Shown here: positions 37,601 to 50,600 of the stretch, piece after piece
Layout: each line of letters opens with the position of its first letter
Position numbering within the stretch: the first letter of the stretch is position 1
Assembly (NCBI GenBank): GCA_013398055.1
Contig: VZRS01009483.1
Coordinates: 682,001-746,000, forward strand
Direction of reading: 5' to 3'
DNA from: Ifrita kowaldi
Lineage: Eukaryota; Chordata; Aves; Passeriformes; Cinclosomatidae
DNA length: 64,000 nt
Position numbers and translations under genes: made by a program
The notes under the pieces: generated by a model
Seen by the model: the letters and a program-made list of their open reading frames with translations, nothing else
What the model was told of the DNA's origin: nothing
Databases searched by the model: none

Positions 37601-40600
37601 GGGGGAGAGGGCAGTGGGCGTCACGCAAACACATCCCAAGCCCTTAATATTTTCCAGAGAAATGCTGAAGGTGGTGCTGCTGCTCTCAATGGCTCCCAGT
37701 AGGTGGGAATGAGATTACACACACATCTCCCCTCCCTCAGCCTTCTGCTAGAGCCTTTGATTGATTTCCTGTAGGTGTTGGTGAAACCCTTGGCACCATA
37801 AAGGATCTGAGGTATTCTGTTAGATATAGAGCTAAGCTTAAAACATATTTTCTTTTTTTAAATTGCTGGATTTGTATGCAAGTCATGCTATTACAGCATG
37901 GCTGTCTCGTTAAGGAAGAATAAGACCTCTGGTAATGTTTTGTTTAAGTAGAAAATGTGGTCTAATTTGCAGGTGACCTCAGACCAGCAGCCAACAGAAC
38001 AGTTGTTTTTCACACTCATTTGGCTGCTGAGTCACAGGCTGCATCTTTCCTGTTTCTCTGAATGCACTGCCAGGTCACAGTTTCACATACTGCTGAAAAG
38101 CAGGGTCTCTTCTCTGAAGCGGTAATTTTGTCCCCTGCCCCACACAAGCCTGAACAACTCTGTAACTCAGGAGGAGAAATAAAGCTGCAGAAACTGCAAC
38201 ACATGGGATCTAAATCTGGTGAGAACCCTATCTTCCAAAAGCAAGGATATACAGGCACTGAATTTTGTAACAAAGCAGCTCCTGCTGTCTTCAAATGAAT
38301 GCAAAGCCATTTGCATTCAATTCTGGAGATAAAGAATACATCAGTCTAGTAAATGCTGTGTTATTATTTTTCCCTATTCTGCTTTCCACAGGAAAGTTTC
38401 TGAACTTTTTGCACTTTGCCCTCACTTTTAGAATGCAGTAAATACTTGTAACTACTTTTACATTTTCTCAGGAGAGAGAGATGAAGATTATGGCTGGGTA
38501 GGTGAAACTCCAAGAGGTTCTTGGCGTTCAGGAAAAACTGGTGGGATTTCTCATACTGTGCTCTCATTTGTTGAAAAGAGCACACACTGAGCTCTGTGAT
38601 GTACTAAGTGTAACCACCTCCTGGCTCTGTTAGGCAATTCATATTCCCATTATTTCCCTCTTATAAGCCAAGATCATAAGAGCATAAGGTACTTCTGTGA
38701 AAAGTGACCAGAGAGAAAGTTACCATTGGTATTTACATGGATCAAGAGACGACTGGTCCATGAAAACTGATGATTCAGGAAGCTGGTACTGAATTAGAAC
38801 CCTGTAGAAGGTCACCACTGCAACCCAGCTGGCTAACACACTCCTCTCAGGACACAGAGAATCTCTAGGCACACACTTCTCATAAATCTGCTCTAAATAT
38901 ATGGAATAACCCCCAGCAGTTTTAAGTGGAGGTCCCTGCACTTCTGTGATTAACTTTTCTGTTAAAGCTCAAGCTGCTAAAATCTTGCATGGTTTTTGTC
39001 TTTCACTGAGGTACCAAAGGAGCCTGTGATTTCACCTGGGGCTATGAGTGAACAGAACTGCCTATGTAAGGGTAGTTAATAAATTTTGTCACCTACCCTG
39101 CTGACAAGGTCATATTTTTCAAGGATCAAAGCTCTTCATCAGGGCCCCTTAGGTCATTGCCAGTGCCTCCAGACACCACCCAGGCTCAATCCCGTTGCCC
39201 TTAGACTTCTCATCCTGACTGATGGACACCACTGCCACCCTGATGGAATTCTCCATCTTCCTACAATCTTCTTTTCTGTTTGCTACCTTTACTGCTTAGT
39301 GACGCACTTTCCTTCGCTGTGCAACTCCTCTCACACACGCCCACTCCTCTCCTTGCAATCAGCCCTGCATTGGAACAGAAGTACCACCCTCTGCAAATCC
39401 CCAGAAAGCCAAGCTGCTGCGAAGTCTGTGACAGGAAAACAAACAAGGCATAGTCAGACTGAAATCCTCAGGCTCCACGGAAATTTAAACTCTCATTTTC
39501 ACTCCTTTTGGTGAGCTCACTCCCTCTGAGAGAGGAACCAGCTAAGCTCAGCTTTCTCAGGATCTTAAGGAGGCAATTTTGCTAGAATACCTCACTAATT
39601 ACATTATTAAACAGCTGCCGTGTTATTTCCCCCCTACAAATCCCAAAGATCTGCTTCCAATTTGAGAGCTACACCTTTTTCCTTCACCTTTTGTGCAGGG
39701 GAGGCATCTACCTTGAGTATCCCAGAGACTCTCTGCGAGTGGCAATAAATACTCCCCCAAAACAAGAAGCATCCCAGGCCTCTGGGAAACGGTCTCAAGT
39801 TAGATAAAACAGCCTTGGATACACAAACCTCTGGGTGGTTTTTTTTCTTTGTCTTCTTGACCCTGATGTGCCTATGTTGGGAACATACACATTGGTCTGC
39901 CACAAACTAACTAATAACTGATATAATCCCAGTAGCAACAAAGCATTTGTGATCTTCCCGTGCCACAGCATGTTCTCTCTGCCATGTCTAACAACAGGGA
40001 CTATCAAACCTTGCCTGGTCCTGCAGTAGTTTCACTGATAGGATGGTAGAGCAGCACACAGATGCCTGCTGACCCCTTGGGAAGGTGGGAGCCTCCTGCA
40101 GCAAACTCTCCAGCCCCAGCTCAGGCTGTGCCAACAGGCAGGCAAGGGCTGTGGCCACCACCTGCAACAGCCTGACCGGGCTTGTAAACCCCAGGGAACA
40201 GTTAGGAGAGGGACTGAAGGGATCTCCCTAGACACAAGGTGAAAAACCAGAAGGATGAAAGGAGAGTGGATGTGTTGCAGAGAGGGGAGAAAAGAAATCC
40301 TCCAAAGAAGCAGCTGGTTTCTCAGTGCAAGGCTTAAATCCATCTTTGCTGCTGTTCAGGTTAATCATTACGAGTTCAAACTGCCCAAGACAGACACATA
40401 TCCAAATGCTTGTAACACAAAGAGGAATTAATCATTCTTTTACACTATTTAGATGGCTGGCTGGCAGACTAAGGTACGTATTTCTTTTCCCCCACCAACT
40501 ACAAGCTAAAAGGAACGAAATGGTGAAATTGATGTAAGGCTTACAAGGAAATGGTGTCTGCACAGCTGTGGCTGTGCATGAGGTCACTCCTGCACAGGTA

Positions 40601-40885
40601 TGGGGGGAGCCACAATGACATGGAAAGTCAGCTCCTGGTAGGAAAATGCGACAAGCCACATCCCTAATTACAGAGAAAAGGAAGAAGCAACACAGTATTT
40701 AAGCCTGGCGTGGTACAGCAGGCAGGAGGTGCAATAAAATGCAGGTCTACATGGAAACAGCTGCTAGTCATCTGCTCCGGGTAAGACAGAGCAAATTTCC
40801 CTGTTAAAGTACAAGTAGAAACCTATGTTATGTCCTATGCCACTTTAAAATCAAGGCCTGACTTGATATGTGAATACACCTGTAA

Positions 40886-40898
40886 ACACACACACACA
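40886..40898. repeat. short CA microsatellite
   Basis: About six CA repeats followed by interrupted AC- and TA-rich sequence to about 40,925. Confidence 0.6.
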
Positions 40899-42745
40899 AA
40901 TACATATATGTCTATACACATACACGAGCATATTAATTTTTTCTACAAGTGAAGAAAAGTTTAAGCAAGCTGACTTTAAATTAAAACTAAAACAGGGGCT
41001 TCTCGTGCAGTACCCAGTCTTTCCAACCCTTTTCTCCGGTATTGCTTCCCTTTCCCTGCCTTTTTCTGATTCACATATTCCTCTATCCTTTCTGTCCCTG
41101 TGTATGTGGAAGTGCAGGATTTTCCCAAAAGTCTTGAATCAAGGAAGGGAGGAACATTGTTTAAAAACAAGGTTTGATCCATGTGTTGGGTGAAATAACC
41201 TGAAATACTAGTAGCTGGAGAATCATTAAATTTTAAATTTATTTTATTTATTGTTTTGTGTTTATTCAATGCAGGTATTAAATCTGGATTTTATACCATC
41301 ATTTCCTCTAAATTTTTGGGTTACCAGGATACTTGTACACAGTTTCTATTCTCTCCTATTACGCAAACCTGCAGACAAAAAAAGATACTCCCTAGAGAGG
41401 TTGCTCACTGAAAGCACCAACACAAGAGAGTCCTGCACTTGCTGGAATTTTCCACCCAATGGTACGGGGCTGCTTCTCCTCTCACATGCAGGAACATAAA
41501 TTGGGTTTCTTGAAATAAAGTGAACTGTGCAGGCAAGTGGAAAACTCAACTCCCACACGATAGATATCTGAAGGTATTTCAGGCATTTTGCTCTACAACG
41601 AAGTTCAATATCAGAAGGAAGTAGGTACCATCTTTTAAAAGATGTAGCACTAGCCTCTGTAAGGCCTGACAGATGCCAAGCCTTTGCTGTGACACCAAAG
41701 GTTTAATTGTTTTGTGAACTATTTATGGCACTAGCAGTTTTCCTTTTGGGTCAGTAGATCCCTGTGGATCTCTTTTGCACTGGTCACCTTTCAGGGGATG
41801 TCTGAAGGACAAGCTGTCTGCACCCTGCCATGGCCCTGCGAGCCCACAGGGCCCTGCTGGCTGCAGTGTGAGCTGGCAGGCTGGAGCATGTTTACATGTT
41901 CAACCTCCAGCCTTCACGGGACACCTGAGCTGGTCTTGCTCTGAGTCTCACACCCACCTCAGCCACCTCTCTTCAGCTTTCCGCGCAACTGGAATTGCTT
42001 ACTAAAAACAGCTGACACTAAACTCGGCATAAGGAAAAACCCTCCGTGTCTCTCCCTGCAGATCTGCATTGCTGAGCTGACAGGAACATTCAGCCATTTT
42101 TGACATCCACTTAGCAGTGAAGTACAGGTGCCAGCTAACGGGTTACTGTGTTAGTGAGAAGGGACACACAGAGGGAACAATTAGCTTGTTCTGTTCGTGC
42201 TGCCTCTTGACAGCTCTTGCACTCCTCAAATGAGCATCTGTAGCTCCCTCTTTGCTCACAGTCCTGCTGTTTCATGAGGTTATATTGGTGGGCTGTGATT
42301 TCGGGGAGGGTGTAAGAATGAAGTCACTCCAAAGCTTCCCAAAGTAAGGGAATTCTGATCAGTGGCAGACCTTTTCCACAGTAAGGTTGTAGTTGCATCC
42401 TTCCTTGGTTTTGGATGTGGTACTCTACTCATTAAGCTGCCTGTTGTTAAGACACTAGTTTAACCTTAATCCGCTGATTTTAGTGACCCTTGGGGAGAAT
42501 TTTACACAATGAAATAGGATATCCTGACATTTTTCTGTGCCACACACTGATACTAGTGCTGTTTAATTTTACCACAAGCTACCAATGCTGAAGTGAAATA
42601 AGCAGACCTATCACATTTTGATGGTACAGTTCCCCTTGGGCCCTGCAGTTCAAAAACAATAGAAAACTTGTATTTACGAGGAAACCTAGGAGCTGGAGCA
42701 AACTGGGAAAAATTGCTAGACATGTGGGGATTCTGTAACTTTTTG

Positions 42746-42859
42746 GCCAGTGTCCCCTCTGGGAATTCATTACAAACCATTAGATAAGTGGAAGTCTCTG
42801 AAAGGTCTGTACATACCTCCACTTGACAGAATACACTTAGTTTAGCATGACACAGTAAG
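42746..42859. repeat. 114 bp direct repeat, copy 1
   Basis: These 114 bases are identical, base for base, to 45399-45512. The repeat begins at GCCAG and ends at GTAAG. In this copy the left flank is pyrimidine-rich (CTTTTTGGCCAG) and could serve as a splice acceptor on the + strand; the right end reads ACA|GTAAGT, a good donor. The last part of the frame VSPLGIHYKPLDKWKSLKGL is preserved, but a stop lies 12 codons upstream. Confidence 0.95.
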
Positions 42860-44918
42860 TAACTTTTGTAACAGGATGAGGAATTCCCTACAAATAATAA
42901 TCCCCAAGTAATACATAGAAGCAGTTACTCCTTGAAGAAAATATTGTTTTTATGAACCTAAGCTGTCGCAGCACTCGAAGTTGTAAAAGGTTAAGTGATA
43001 AATGATATGGACCCAGCGACATTACTCACCAGTCAGAATCAAGCCACAGTCACACTCGCACAACTGCAGTGCCTGTCAAGGTTTATGGGGTTGATACGTG
43101 AAAGCAGATGGGGGACATGTTCCTGGTGAGCAACACCCACTTGGAAAATGAACTCTACTTCAGGCTACTTCCCAAGTTGCTTATTTGTATGAAAATGTAG
43201 CACCGAGAGTGAAGTTTTCCAAAACATTTGCATCACTAAGGAATTGCAATCCTACTTTCAACATGGGAGAAACATGGAAAATTAGTGTGGGCAGGGGACA
43301 GGTTAATTTAATCTCTGCCGCAGTTACCTCTCTAACACACTGTGGTCTGCTGGGGAAGCTTTCTGAAAGGGGTCTGAAATACTGCCCAAAACGTTATCCC
43401 AGATGATGTCATATTTATTCAGACATTCAGATTTATTATTGGATTTATAATTGCACGTTATGATAGCTGCACTGATTAGATTCCAACCTAATTAAGCTGC
43501 ACCCTGACTTACATCTTATTTACGCAGGGCACAACGCTGTGTGCCAAGTATTTGGCACCCCCTGTCAGCTGCTGAATTCCCATCACACCCCCATGGTCTG
43601 TAAGCACTGCACAGAGTTCAAAGTACCTTTCACAACAACAGCTATTGCTGCAATGACAGAAATGCAATAATACCATGTGGCTTTTCTAGACATCACTCAG
43701 GTCATCAGATGTCAGAATGAACTTGTGAACACGTATGAACCTCAGCATAAAGTGCTCTCAAAACTGCCATGAGAGTGGTCACAGCAGAAAGGTCCATTTC
43801 CCATCTGTTGGACAGAATGTGTTTGCCACAAAAGAAACAAGAGAAAGGAATTGAACGTCAGCCCTGACAGACAATGGTTACGCAAAAGCAAGACTGAAAA
43901 TTTGCTGGCTTATTTCCTTTATTAAGCCCAAAGTAACACCTTTAAAAAATCCTGACTTCATGAATAAATCAAATGCCTTCATTAAAGAAACGTTTACTGC
44001 CATTTTCTATACTTTATTTTAAGGCATACAGAAAAATATTTAACAAATGTGTATGCAATTAAATGCCAGGGACTGCTAATTACAGCCCTTCTGAATGCCT
44101 CTGCAAAACAAAGATACTCAATACAATATGTTAGAAAGGGTGGGGAAAAGAAAGAGAGGAAGCTGAAGACAATCTAATAGGCATTAGTGCAGATATATGC
44201 TGGCCTTTGGCTACAAGCAGCAAATAAGCCATCAGTGTAACCCCAAACGGCAGCCAAAGGACAATTCAGAGTCACATCCTTGCTTCTGCTTCTCCAATTC
44301 ATTTCCAAAACATTTCACCTCTAACGAATTACGGAATTTAATGACAGAATGTAAAGGACTGGCTGGGGTTGCAGGCCATTCCAACAAGGCTTTAATGACA
44401 TATCCTTCAGGTTGCAGAATCTTTATGTACTTAGCAGTGATTTATCATCCCTGGCAGAGGCAGGTACTTCAAAGGCAACCTTATATAAAAAATAAATTCT
44501 GCCTTTGCCAAGCATTGGAAAGAGCACTAAATTAAAATTTAAAATCAATTCCTACAGACAAACTCAGTGGGTTTGTCTATCTGGCCAACAGGCAAAAATT
44601 TATGACAGTACAGTTTTGTAATCAATAATAGCAATACAGTGCATGTTTCTGATTTGAAAAAATTAAAGATGCCAAAACAACATTGCTAAATATTTAGGCT
44701 GTTTTGTGACAGTCCCATTAAGCAGAAACATAAAACATGCATTTTGATGAATTTCCAACTAGTTTATGTCATACTATACTTTTCATTTTTCAAAAAAGAA
44801 TATTAAAACTATTATAAGCTTTGTCACCTGCTGTAAGGCAGAATGATGTAATTTTATTCACTGCACATTTCCTGTTTGTGAGGCAAAAAAGCATAATTTA
44901 CTTCTTTATAAAAGGGAA

Positions 44919-44945
44919 ATATATATATAACTATATATATATAAT
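44919..44945. repeat. TA dinucleotide repeat, palindromic
   Basis: Two TA runs interrupted by AAC. The sequence can fold on itself. It is a simple repeat. Confidence 0.7.
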
Positions 44946-45168
44946 TTTATTGGTATTAACATAATGCAATACCATACATTGAGCAAACAGAAAGAAAACA
45001 TTTCAAAATACATTTTTTAAAAGTATCTCCCCGTAAGATAGTAAGAAATATCAAGTAATTAGCATTAACATTATTACAATACACCCTTAGCCAAATATAT
45101 TAAGGAAAATCCACATTCTAATCACAGAGATAGAGGCAAACATCAACCCATAGGGGACTCAGAACATA

Positions 45169-45498
45169 ATGATAAATACAATATCTGAATCTACTTCGAG
45201 TGACATCCAGACAAATACTGGCCCCAAAACAGCCCTCTGGAGTCTGGGTGTTATACAGAGAATACTTTGTGCCTGCTTGGCCAGGCAGCATCACTCACAT
45301 GTTTTAGTCCTAGAAGATAAAGAGGAACTGAAGAGTTTAACTGCAGAGTCTAATAAATCTCAGCGTGAGGTATCTTCTCCGTCATCATCCAAACGAGTGC
45401 CAGTGTCCCCTCTGGGAATTCATTACAAACCATTAGATAAGTGGAAGTCTCTGAAAGGTCTGTACATACCTCCACTTGACAGAATACACTTAGTTTAG
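45169..45498 (+). CDS. unidentified 109-codon open frame
   Basis: An open frame of 109 codons lies opposite to CNKSR2, inside its intron. The second half looks coding, with charged and serine-rich residues (LEDKEELKSLTAESNKSQRE, then SSPSSSKRVPVSPLG), and it ends in TAG at 45496-45498. A possible acceptor (CACATGTTTTAG) ends near 45309, just before this half. The last 32 codons fall in the 114 bp repeat shared with 42.7 kb. It could be a fragment of a nested gene, a retrocopy remnant, or chance. No poly(A) tail or poly(A) signal follows closely. I do not recognise the product. Confidence 0.25.
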   Translation: MINTISESTSSDIQTNTGPKTALWSLGVIQRILCACLARQHHSHVLVLEDKEELKSLTAESNKSQREVSSPSSSKRVPVSPLGIHYKPLDKWKSLKGLYIPPLDRIHLV

Positions 45499-45512
45499 CA
45501 TGACACAGTAAG
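45399..45512. repeat. 114 bp direct repeat, copy 2
   Basis: Identical to 42746-42859, 2,653 bp away, same orientation. Here the left flank continues the open frame that starts at 45169, so this copy looks like the parent if one copy was derived from the other. The right flank is GTAAGG. Confidence 0.95.
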
Positions 45513-46501
45513 GAAACTTCCTTCACTAACGTGAAGCACGCTTAAATGACACGACTCTGTCTGGTTGGCCTGAATGGGTTCACTGGAGTTCAGTACAAGC
45601 AATGGGAAATTACAGTTACCATGGCTGAATCCCTCTTTAATTCCTCGAGGTGTGCAGAACAAAACTGAGTGACATCAAAGCCCTTCCCCTGCCAAGACCC
45701 TCTTCCCCTTCCGTTCTCCCGTGCGGGGGGCAGTATTTTCTGCAAATGTGCTCCATGTAGACTGGATCTGACTTTGTGCCTAGTCCCATTGTGGACAGGG
45801 TGCATTCTTCAAAAGACTGGCCATGCCCTTTGACACCTTCCTGGAGGCCTCATATTCAGGCATGTGGTTGTCTATGCTTTAACAGGTCTGTTCTCTGTTA
45901 TAAACATCAAAGTTATTCAAGAAGAACTGACTTTCTGAACGGAGGCCATTAGGTTGCTTGCAAGAGGCTGAAGTTGAGTCTCCGTCGTGCCAATTCTCTA
46001 ATGATAAGTTTATCAACCTTTGAGTCCAATCGGTTCAGTGCCAAGAGATGTAGATCCCATTTGACATGGAGAGGTGCTATCAACTCTCGCAGTGTATTAG
46101 CCTAATATGATAAAGCAGTGATACAATATGTTGAAAGATCGGTGATGTGCCATTATTTCCATATCATATTAGTAAATTAGAAATAGTATCATGCAAACAA
46201 GAGCAAATAGCAAATCTGGCATACAGTAGCAGCACTACAGAGCCTTTCTAATCTGCATGCAGCTATGCTCGTGAGGACAGAGACATGGCACTGTTCTGCT
46301 ATTACACCTCACTCCATTAAAATATCCATCCCTGATGCAAAAGAGGTATTTAGGGCAGAAAGTTATATATTCTCTTTTTGTAGATATGTTTTCAAAAAGA
46401 AAAAAGAACAGAACAAAGACCAATTAAAAAAACCCCAAACAACCCACAAATAAAACGAGAGAACAATACACATCCTAACCAACTTGGTTGGTTTTCTCCA
46501 G

Positions 46502-46639
46502 GTTGAAGACACATTAGCTCATTTGGAAGCACTGGGAAAGGGTCACATGAATGAGGAGAATGGAAGCAAAGAATGTGCCCCAAATCCACCAAACGTGCTA
46601 CAAACACAGAAAAATATCCTGGTGGCAACTTATGCGTGA
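46502..46639 (+). CDS. possible exon-like frame
   Basis: A strong acceptor (GGTTTTCTCCAG) is followed by 45 open codons (VEDTLAHLEALGKGHMNEEN...) to TGA at 46637-46639, on the strand opposite to CNKSR2. It lies 1.1 kb to the right of the 109-codon frame and reads in the same direction, so the two might be parts of one nested transcript. No donor links them, and I do not recognise the peptide. Confidence 0.18.
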   Translation, partial: VEDTLAHLEALGKGHMNEENGSKECAPNPPNVLQTQKNILVATYA

Positions 46640-47613
46640 ACTAGAAAAAGAGGTGGCACAACACAATCTGGCTCCTTTCGTTCTCCTAGCTGACAGTCCA
46701 GCGTTGTGCAATGTTGGGTGAAGGATAAGATACAGAGCTAGGAGACCATGTGATTTTGCAACCACACTGACATTACACACTTCCATAAGCTAGGGCTTGA
46801 GAACTCGAGAATCTTTGTGGACCTGTGTTAGCAAAGAAAAGAGAAAGAGAGAGGTGGAATAAACAGCATACAGCTAATTTGTTTACTTAAGAGTTTCTGT
46901 GTGGATATGCAGTCTCTGCACAGGCAGTTTCAAAAGCCTGGCTGCTCTCAGTGCATTCCCTATTCTATTGCCTACTACACTAATTGTAATAAAAAATGAA
47001 ACTCCATGGATCTTAACATCCATTGTCATTTTGAATCCCAGATATGAAAAGCTGGGGGATGTTTTGTTGTTAAAAAAAAACCACTTTGGGAAAGAGTTCA
47101 ACTGTGCATAATGTAAAGATGTACAAACTCATTCCAATTTAACTGGTGACATTTGTTTAACCCCTCTTAAAGAGATTTTTGGGTTTTTTTTCCAAAAGAC
47201 AGGGTGGAAAGGAAGGAAAATATCAAGCATTGCCATTTTTATTCTTGAGCATATCACAAACGGTCTGGAAAGCAGAAAAGAAATGTTGTCCCAGTGACAG
47301 AAAACACAAGGTAGAAAGAATCCCAGATTGGAAACATTGGTGCCATATACTCCACACATGGCAGCAATTGGAAAATGAGTTTCAGAGAGCCAGAGGGTGA
47401 GCAATGCTATACAGAACTCAAACCCAGTTCAGCCTCTTCTCTATTGCTGAGATTTCCTGGGACTCTGTGCGTCAACAAGGCAAGGAGGAAGAAGAAGTGT
47501 GAGGAAAACAGTTTATATAACTAAATTCTAAGTATAGCAGTCAAGAGAATCTTTTACATAACCTATTGTTCAAAATAAAAAACATTTGATTCCACAACCA
47601 AAATGAAAAAAAA

Positions 47614-47649
47614 CCCAAACCCAATCCCCCAAACCAAACCCCAAACCCC
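47614..47649 (-). other. G-rich tract, possible G-quadruplex
   Basis: Six C-runs on the + strand give, on the CNKSR2 sense strand, G4, G4, G2, G5, G3 and G3 runs spaced by mostly three bases. It resembles telomere-like repeats but is irregular. Confidence 0.5.
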
Positions 47650-50600
47650 TGACAAACAAAAGGCCAAACTAGCACATTTCAGGACTCAGGGGGTTGAGGA
47701 AAGGGAGACTTTGTACAGTACAAAAGGGAATGTTTTTCACATTTCATCCTGTTTTATACTACAAACAGTTGTAGCATTGAAAATAAGTATTGGGTTTATT
47801 TGGAAAAAGGCACTAAGCGAAAGAGGATACTGCTGCCTCATAGGTATCACTTCTGCAGCTTCAGGAGATCCTGTCATCTTATGGCTGTTGTTCATACAAC
47901 TTAATTACTAAGAATTCAGAAAGTTTGGTTTCAAAGGTCAGGCTTTGGCAAAAGAAACTTCCCATTTTGTGAAACAAGGTGGCTGTGAAATAAAGGAGGG
48001 TTACTGGAGTTAAGGCAAGGGCATTGTCTAGCAGATGTCTACACCCAGCTCTTCCTCACGGCCAGCTGAGTCTGGCTGGGACACGTCCTCCGTGTCTGTG
48101 CAAGAACTGTGCTATCCTCAACACATGGTGGGACAGGACTTGTGTTATGTACATAAAATTCAACTAAATTTTGCACTATAAGACTATTTCTGAAAAAACC
48201 CAGCAAGTAAGATACACTTTTGTAAAGACTATTCAGTAATATTGCTAAGGTTTGATTATATAAATTGTCAAACACTGGTCATTTTTCACTGTCCCAGTTT
48301 GGATTAGTCACTGTGCATGAACATCCTTTCATTAACCTCTTGTGGTAAGTGGTAACATATACTCTCCTATTTATCTTAATATGAATATAATTATCAGGCA
48401 CTAGGGGGGCTTTTCTAAATAGATTTTCAATATCACTTACTTATAGTAACTAAGCATTTAGAAAATCTGCTTTTTAATTGTAAAATTATCTTTCCTTGTC
48501 CTTACAAACCCCACATTTTCCTTTCTGTATCACTAACATTAGCAAAATTATTTATGTAAAAATTCTCCAGCAGATGGTTTTGTTTCTAGGTAAGGGTTTT
48601 ACAATTTGTTTTAAAGGAGAACAAATACAAATAACAAAGAACGAGTAACGTGCTTTCGGATGGATACTTATTGACACTACAACTTATGAAACTCATGAGA
48701 CTTGCAAACATTTTGAAAAATAAACCAACTGCCATTCACATACAAAAATGAACATGACCCTGTGAATACAGTGAAGTGAACTTACTGCATTTATCAACCA
48801 AATTATGTTTGCATTATGAGAAGAGTTTTATGGCAAATGACTTCCCCAGAGTGGTTACAGACACAAAACTGCCTGCTGTAAATCTCTGCCTATTCCTTCT
48901 GTTGATGTGTTCATGTGGGATGTGAGGAATCTGAGCAAACCTGCTGCAGTAGGGGGTACTTTACCCATCTAAAGTGGAGGAGACAGAATGCACCTGGGCT
49001 GGGACCAACCCACCAAGCAGGAGCAAAGGGATGCTCTGCACACCTTTCCAGGCTGAGTGTCAAAAGCCAATAAAAACGTAAACAAAGGGGAAGAGAAAGT
49101 TCTCATGAGAAATGTTTGAGAGTCACAATCAATAAGGTCTCAAAAGGGCTCTCACACAAGAAGGCCTATGTAAGGAAAGGGACACAGAAGGTGATACAAC
49201 TCTTTGAGACTGATTTATAAATAAATTTTTAAGGCACAGCAGCAGTCACTAATGAGAAGGTATAAACTTAGGGTTTTCACTTTGATGTGTTTTTTATAAT
49301 AAAAAGCACAAGATTTTACCACTGCCACTTGAGAGTAAAAAACCCCACTTTCTTATGAATCTTCATATTATATATTTTGCCTAAACAGACTACAAGATAC
49401 CTGGTTATTAAATGGTATGTTTATGATAACTTTTCTTTTCAAAAAAGAGTTAGGTTGAATAACAGCAGGTTAATAAACTTACTTTTTAAATACATACAGA
49501 AACTCTAGAAAAAGGAATTTCAGACTTCCCATCTATAGTGACAATCAGTAAACCTGTACCTGCCTTCTGAAGATCTACCCTTTCCTTAGTTTGTATCCTA
49601 TTTTGTGTGCATATTTCTACATTTCTCTACATACTCAGGAGAGAAGAACTTTGACTGGAAGCCCTTAGCTACTATCTAGTCCAATAATGAAGCATATCTA
49701 GTTATGCACATTCCCCAAAGGTAAATACTTTGCATGAGTGATCAGGCTCTGAACAAGAATGAATGTGAAGAACAATGGGGAAGAGAAAACCTTCCCCATG
49801 TGCCACGAACTGCTACCTGGCTGCTTCTCTTAGAAGTCCATCAGCAGATACATTGTCCTCCTTAATGGGAAAATGGCTCAAGGCTCTTTGACACAGAGTC
49901 CTGGGGAGGAACGCTGGCAGATCTGCAAACCGTCTATTGCTCAATGGTGGGAAGCTCCCACCATCTCCAGGTCTCAGATAGATGCCATGCAGAGATGAAA
50001 AGGAGCTGGTAGAGAGCCATGGCCTCTGCACATTGTCCTGTAGGAAGCCAGTTAGGTATGGAAGCAACAGCAGGAGTCACTCAGTACTCCTCTGGAGACT
50101 GCAGTAAAGGGCACTAAATCAAACAATGCTAACACAGGAGTATGCTGTCTGCAAGTTTCAGCTTTTCCAACATCACAATGTATGCTTTAGTGTCCCCCAT
50201 GTCCTCACTGAGGAACACCAAGAGCACCAATGTTCTACGGGAAAGCACCACGGTGCTGAACAGGGACAGGAGGACAGATGGTGGTGTCAGCCCACGTACA
50301 ACCCCCAGTGCCTGCTCCTCTGCAAGTGCTGCACTCGGTCCCATGAGAACAAGGCAGTGGAAATTACAGGGCTCTGATCGGCAGGCATTTTTCCTCCCAC
50401 TTACCACAGGATTTCTAAATTGCAAATGTAACCCAGCTCTCCTATGCACTTCATGTACTATAGCTATTGCTAAATAACCCTCTATCTACCCAGTACTAAA
50501 GAACTAAATAAATGAAAATCCAGCACATTAAATTGCCAAATTACTCTTACTGTATTATTACAGTGTATTATATTATATTATTCCTAATTCTGCCCCTATT

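Noticed and set aside
50129..50477. Overlapping frames of 106 (-) and 111 (+) codons
   Set aside because: Both strands are open at once, which points to composition. Neither peptide matches CNKSR2 or anything I know.
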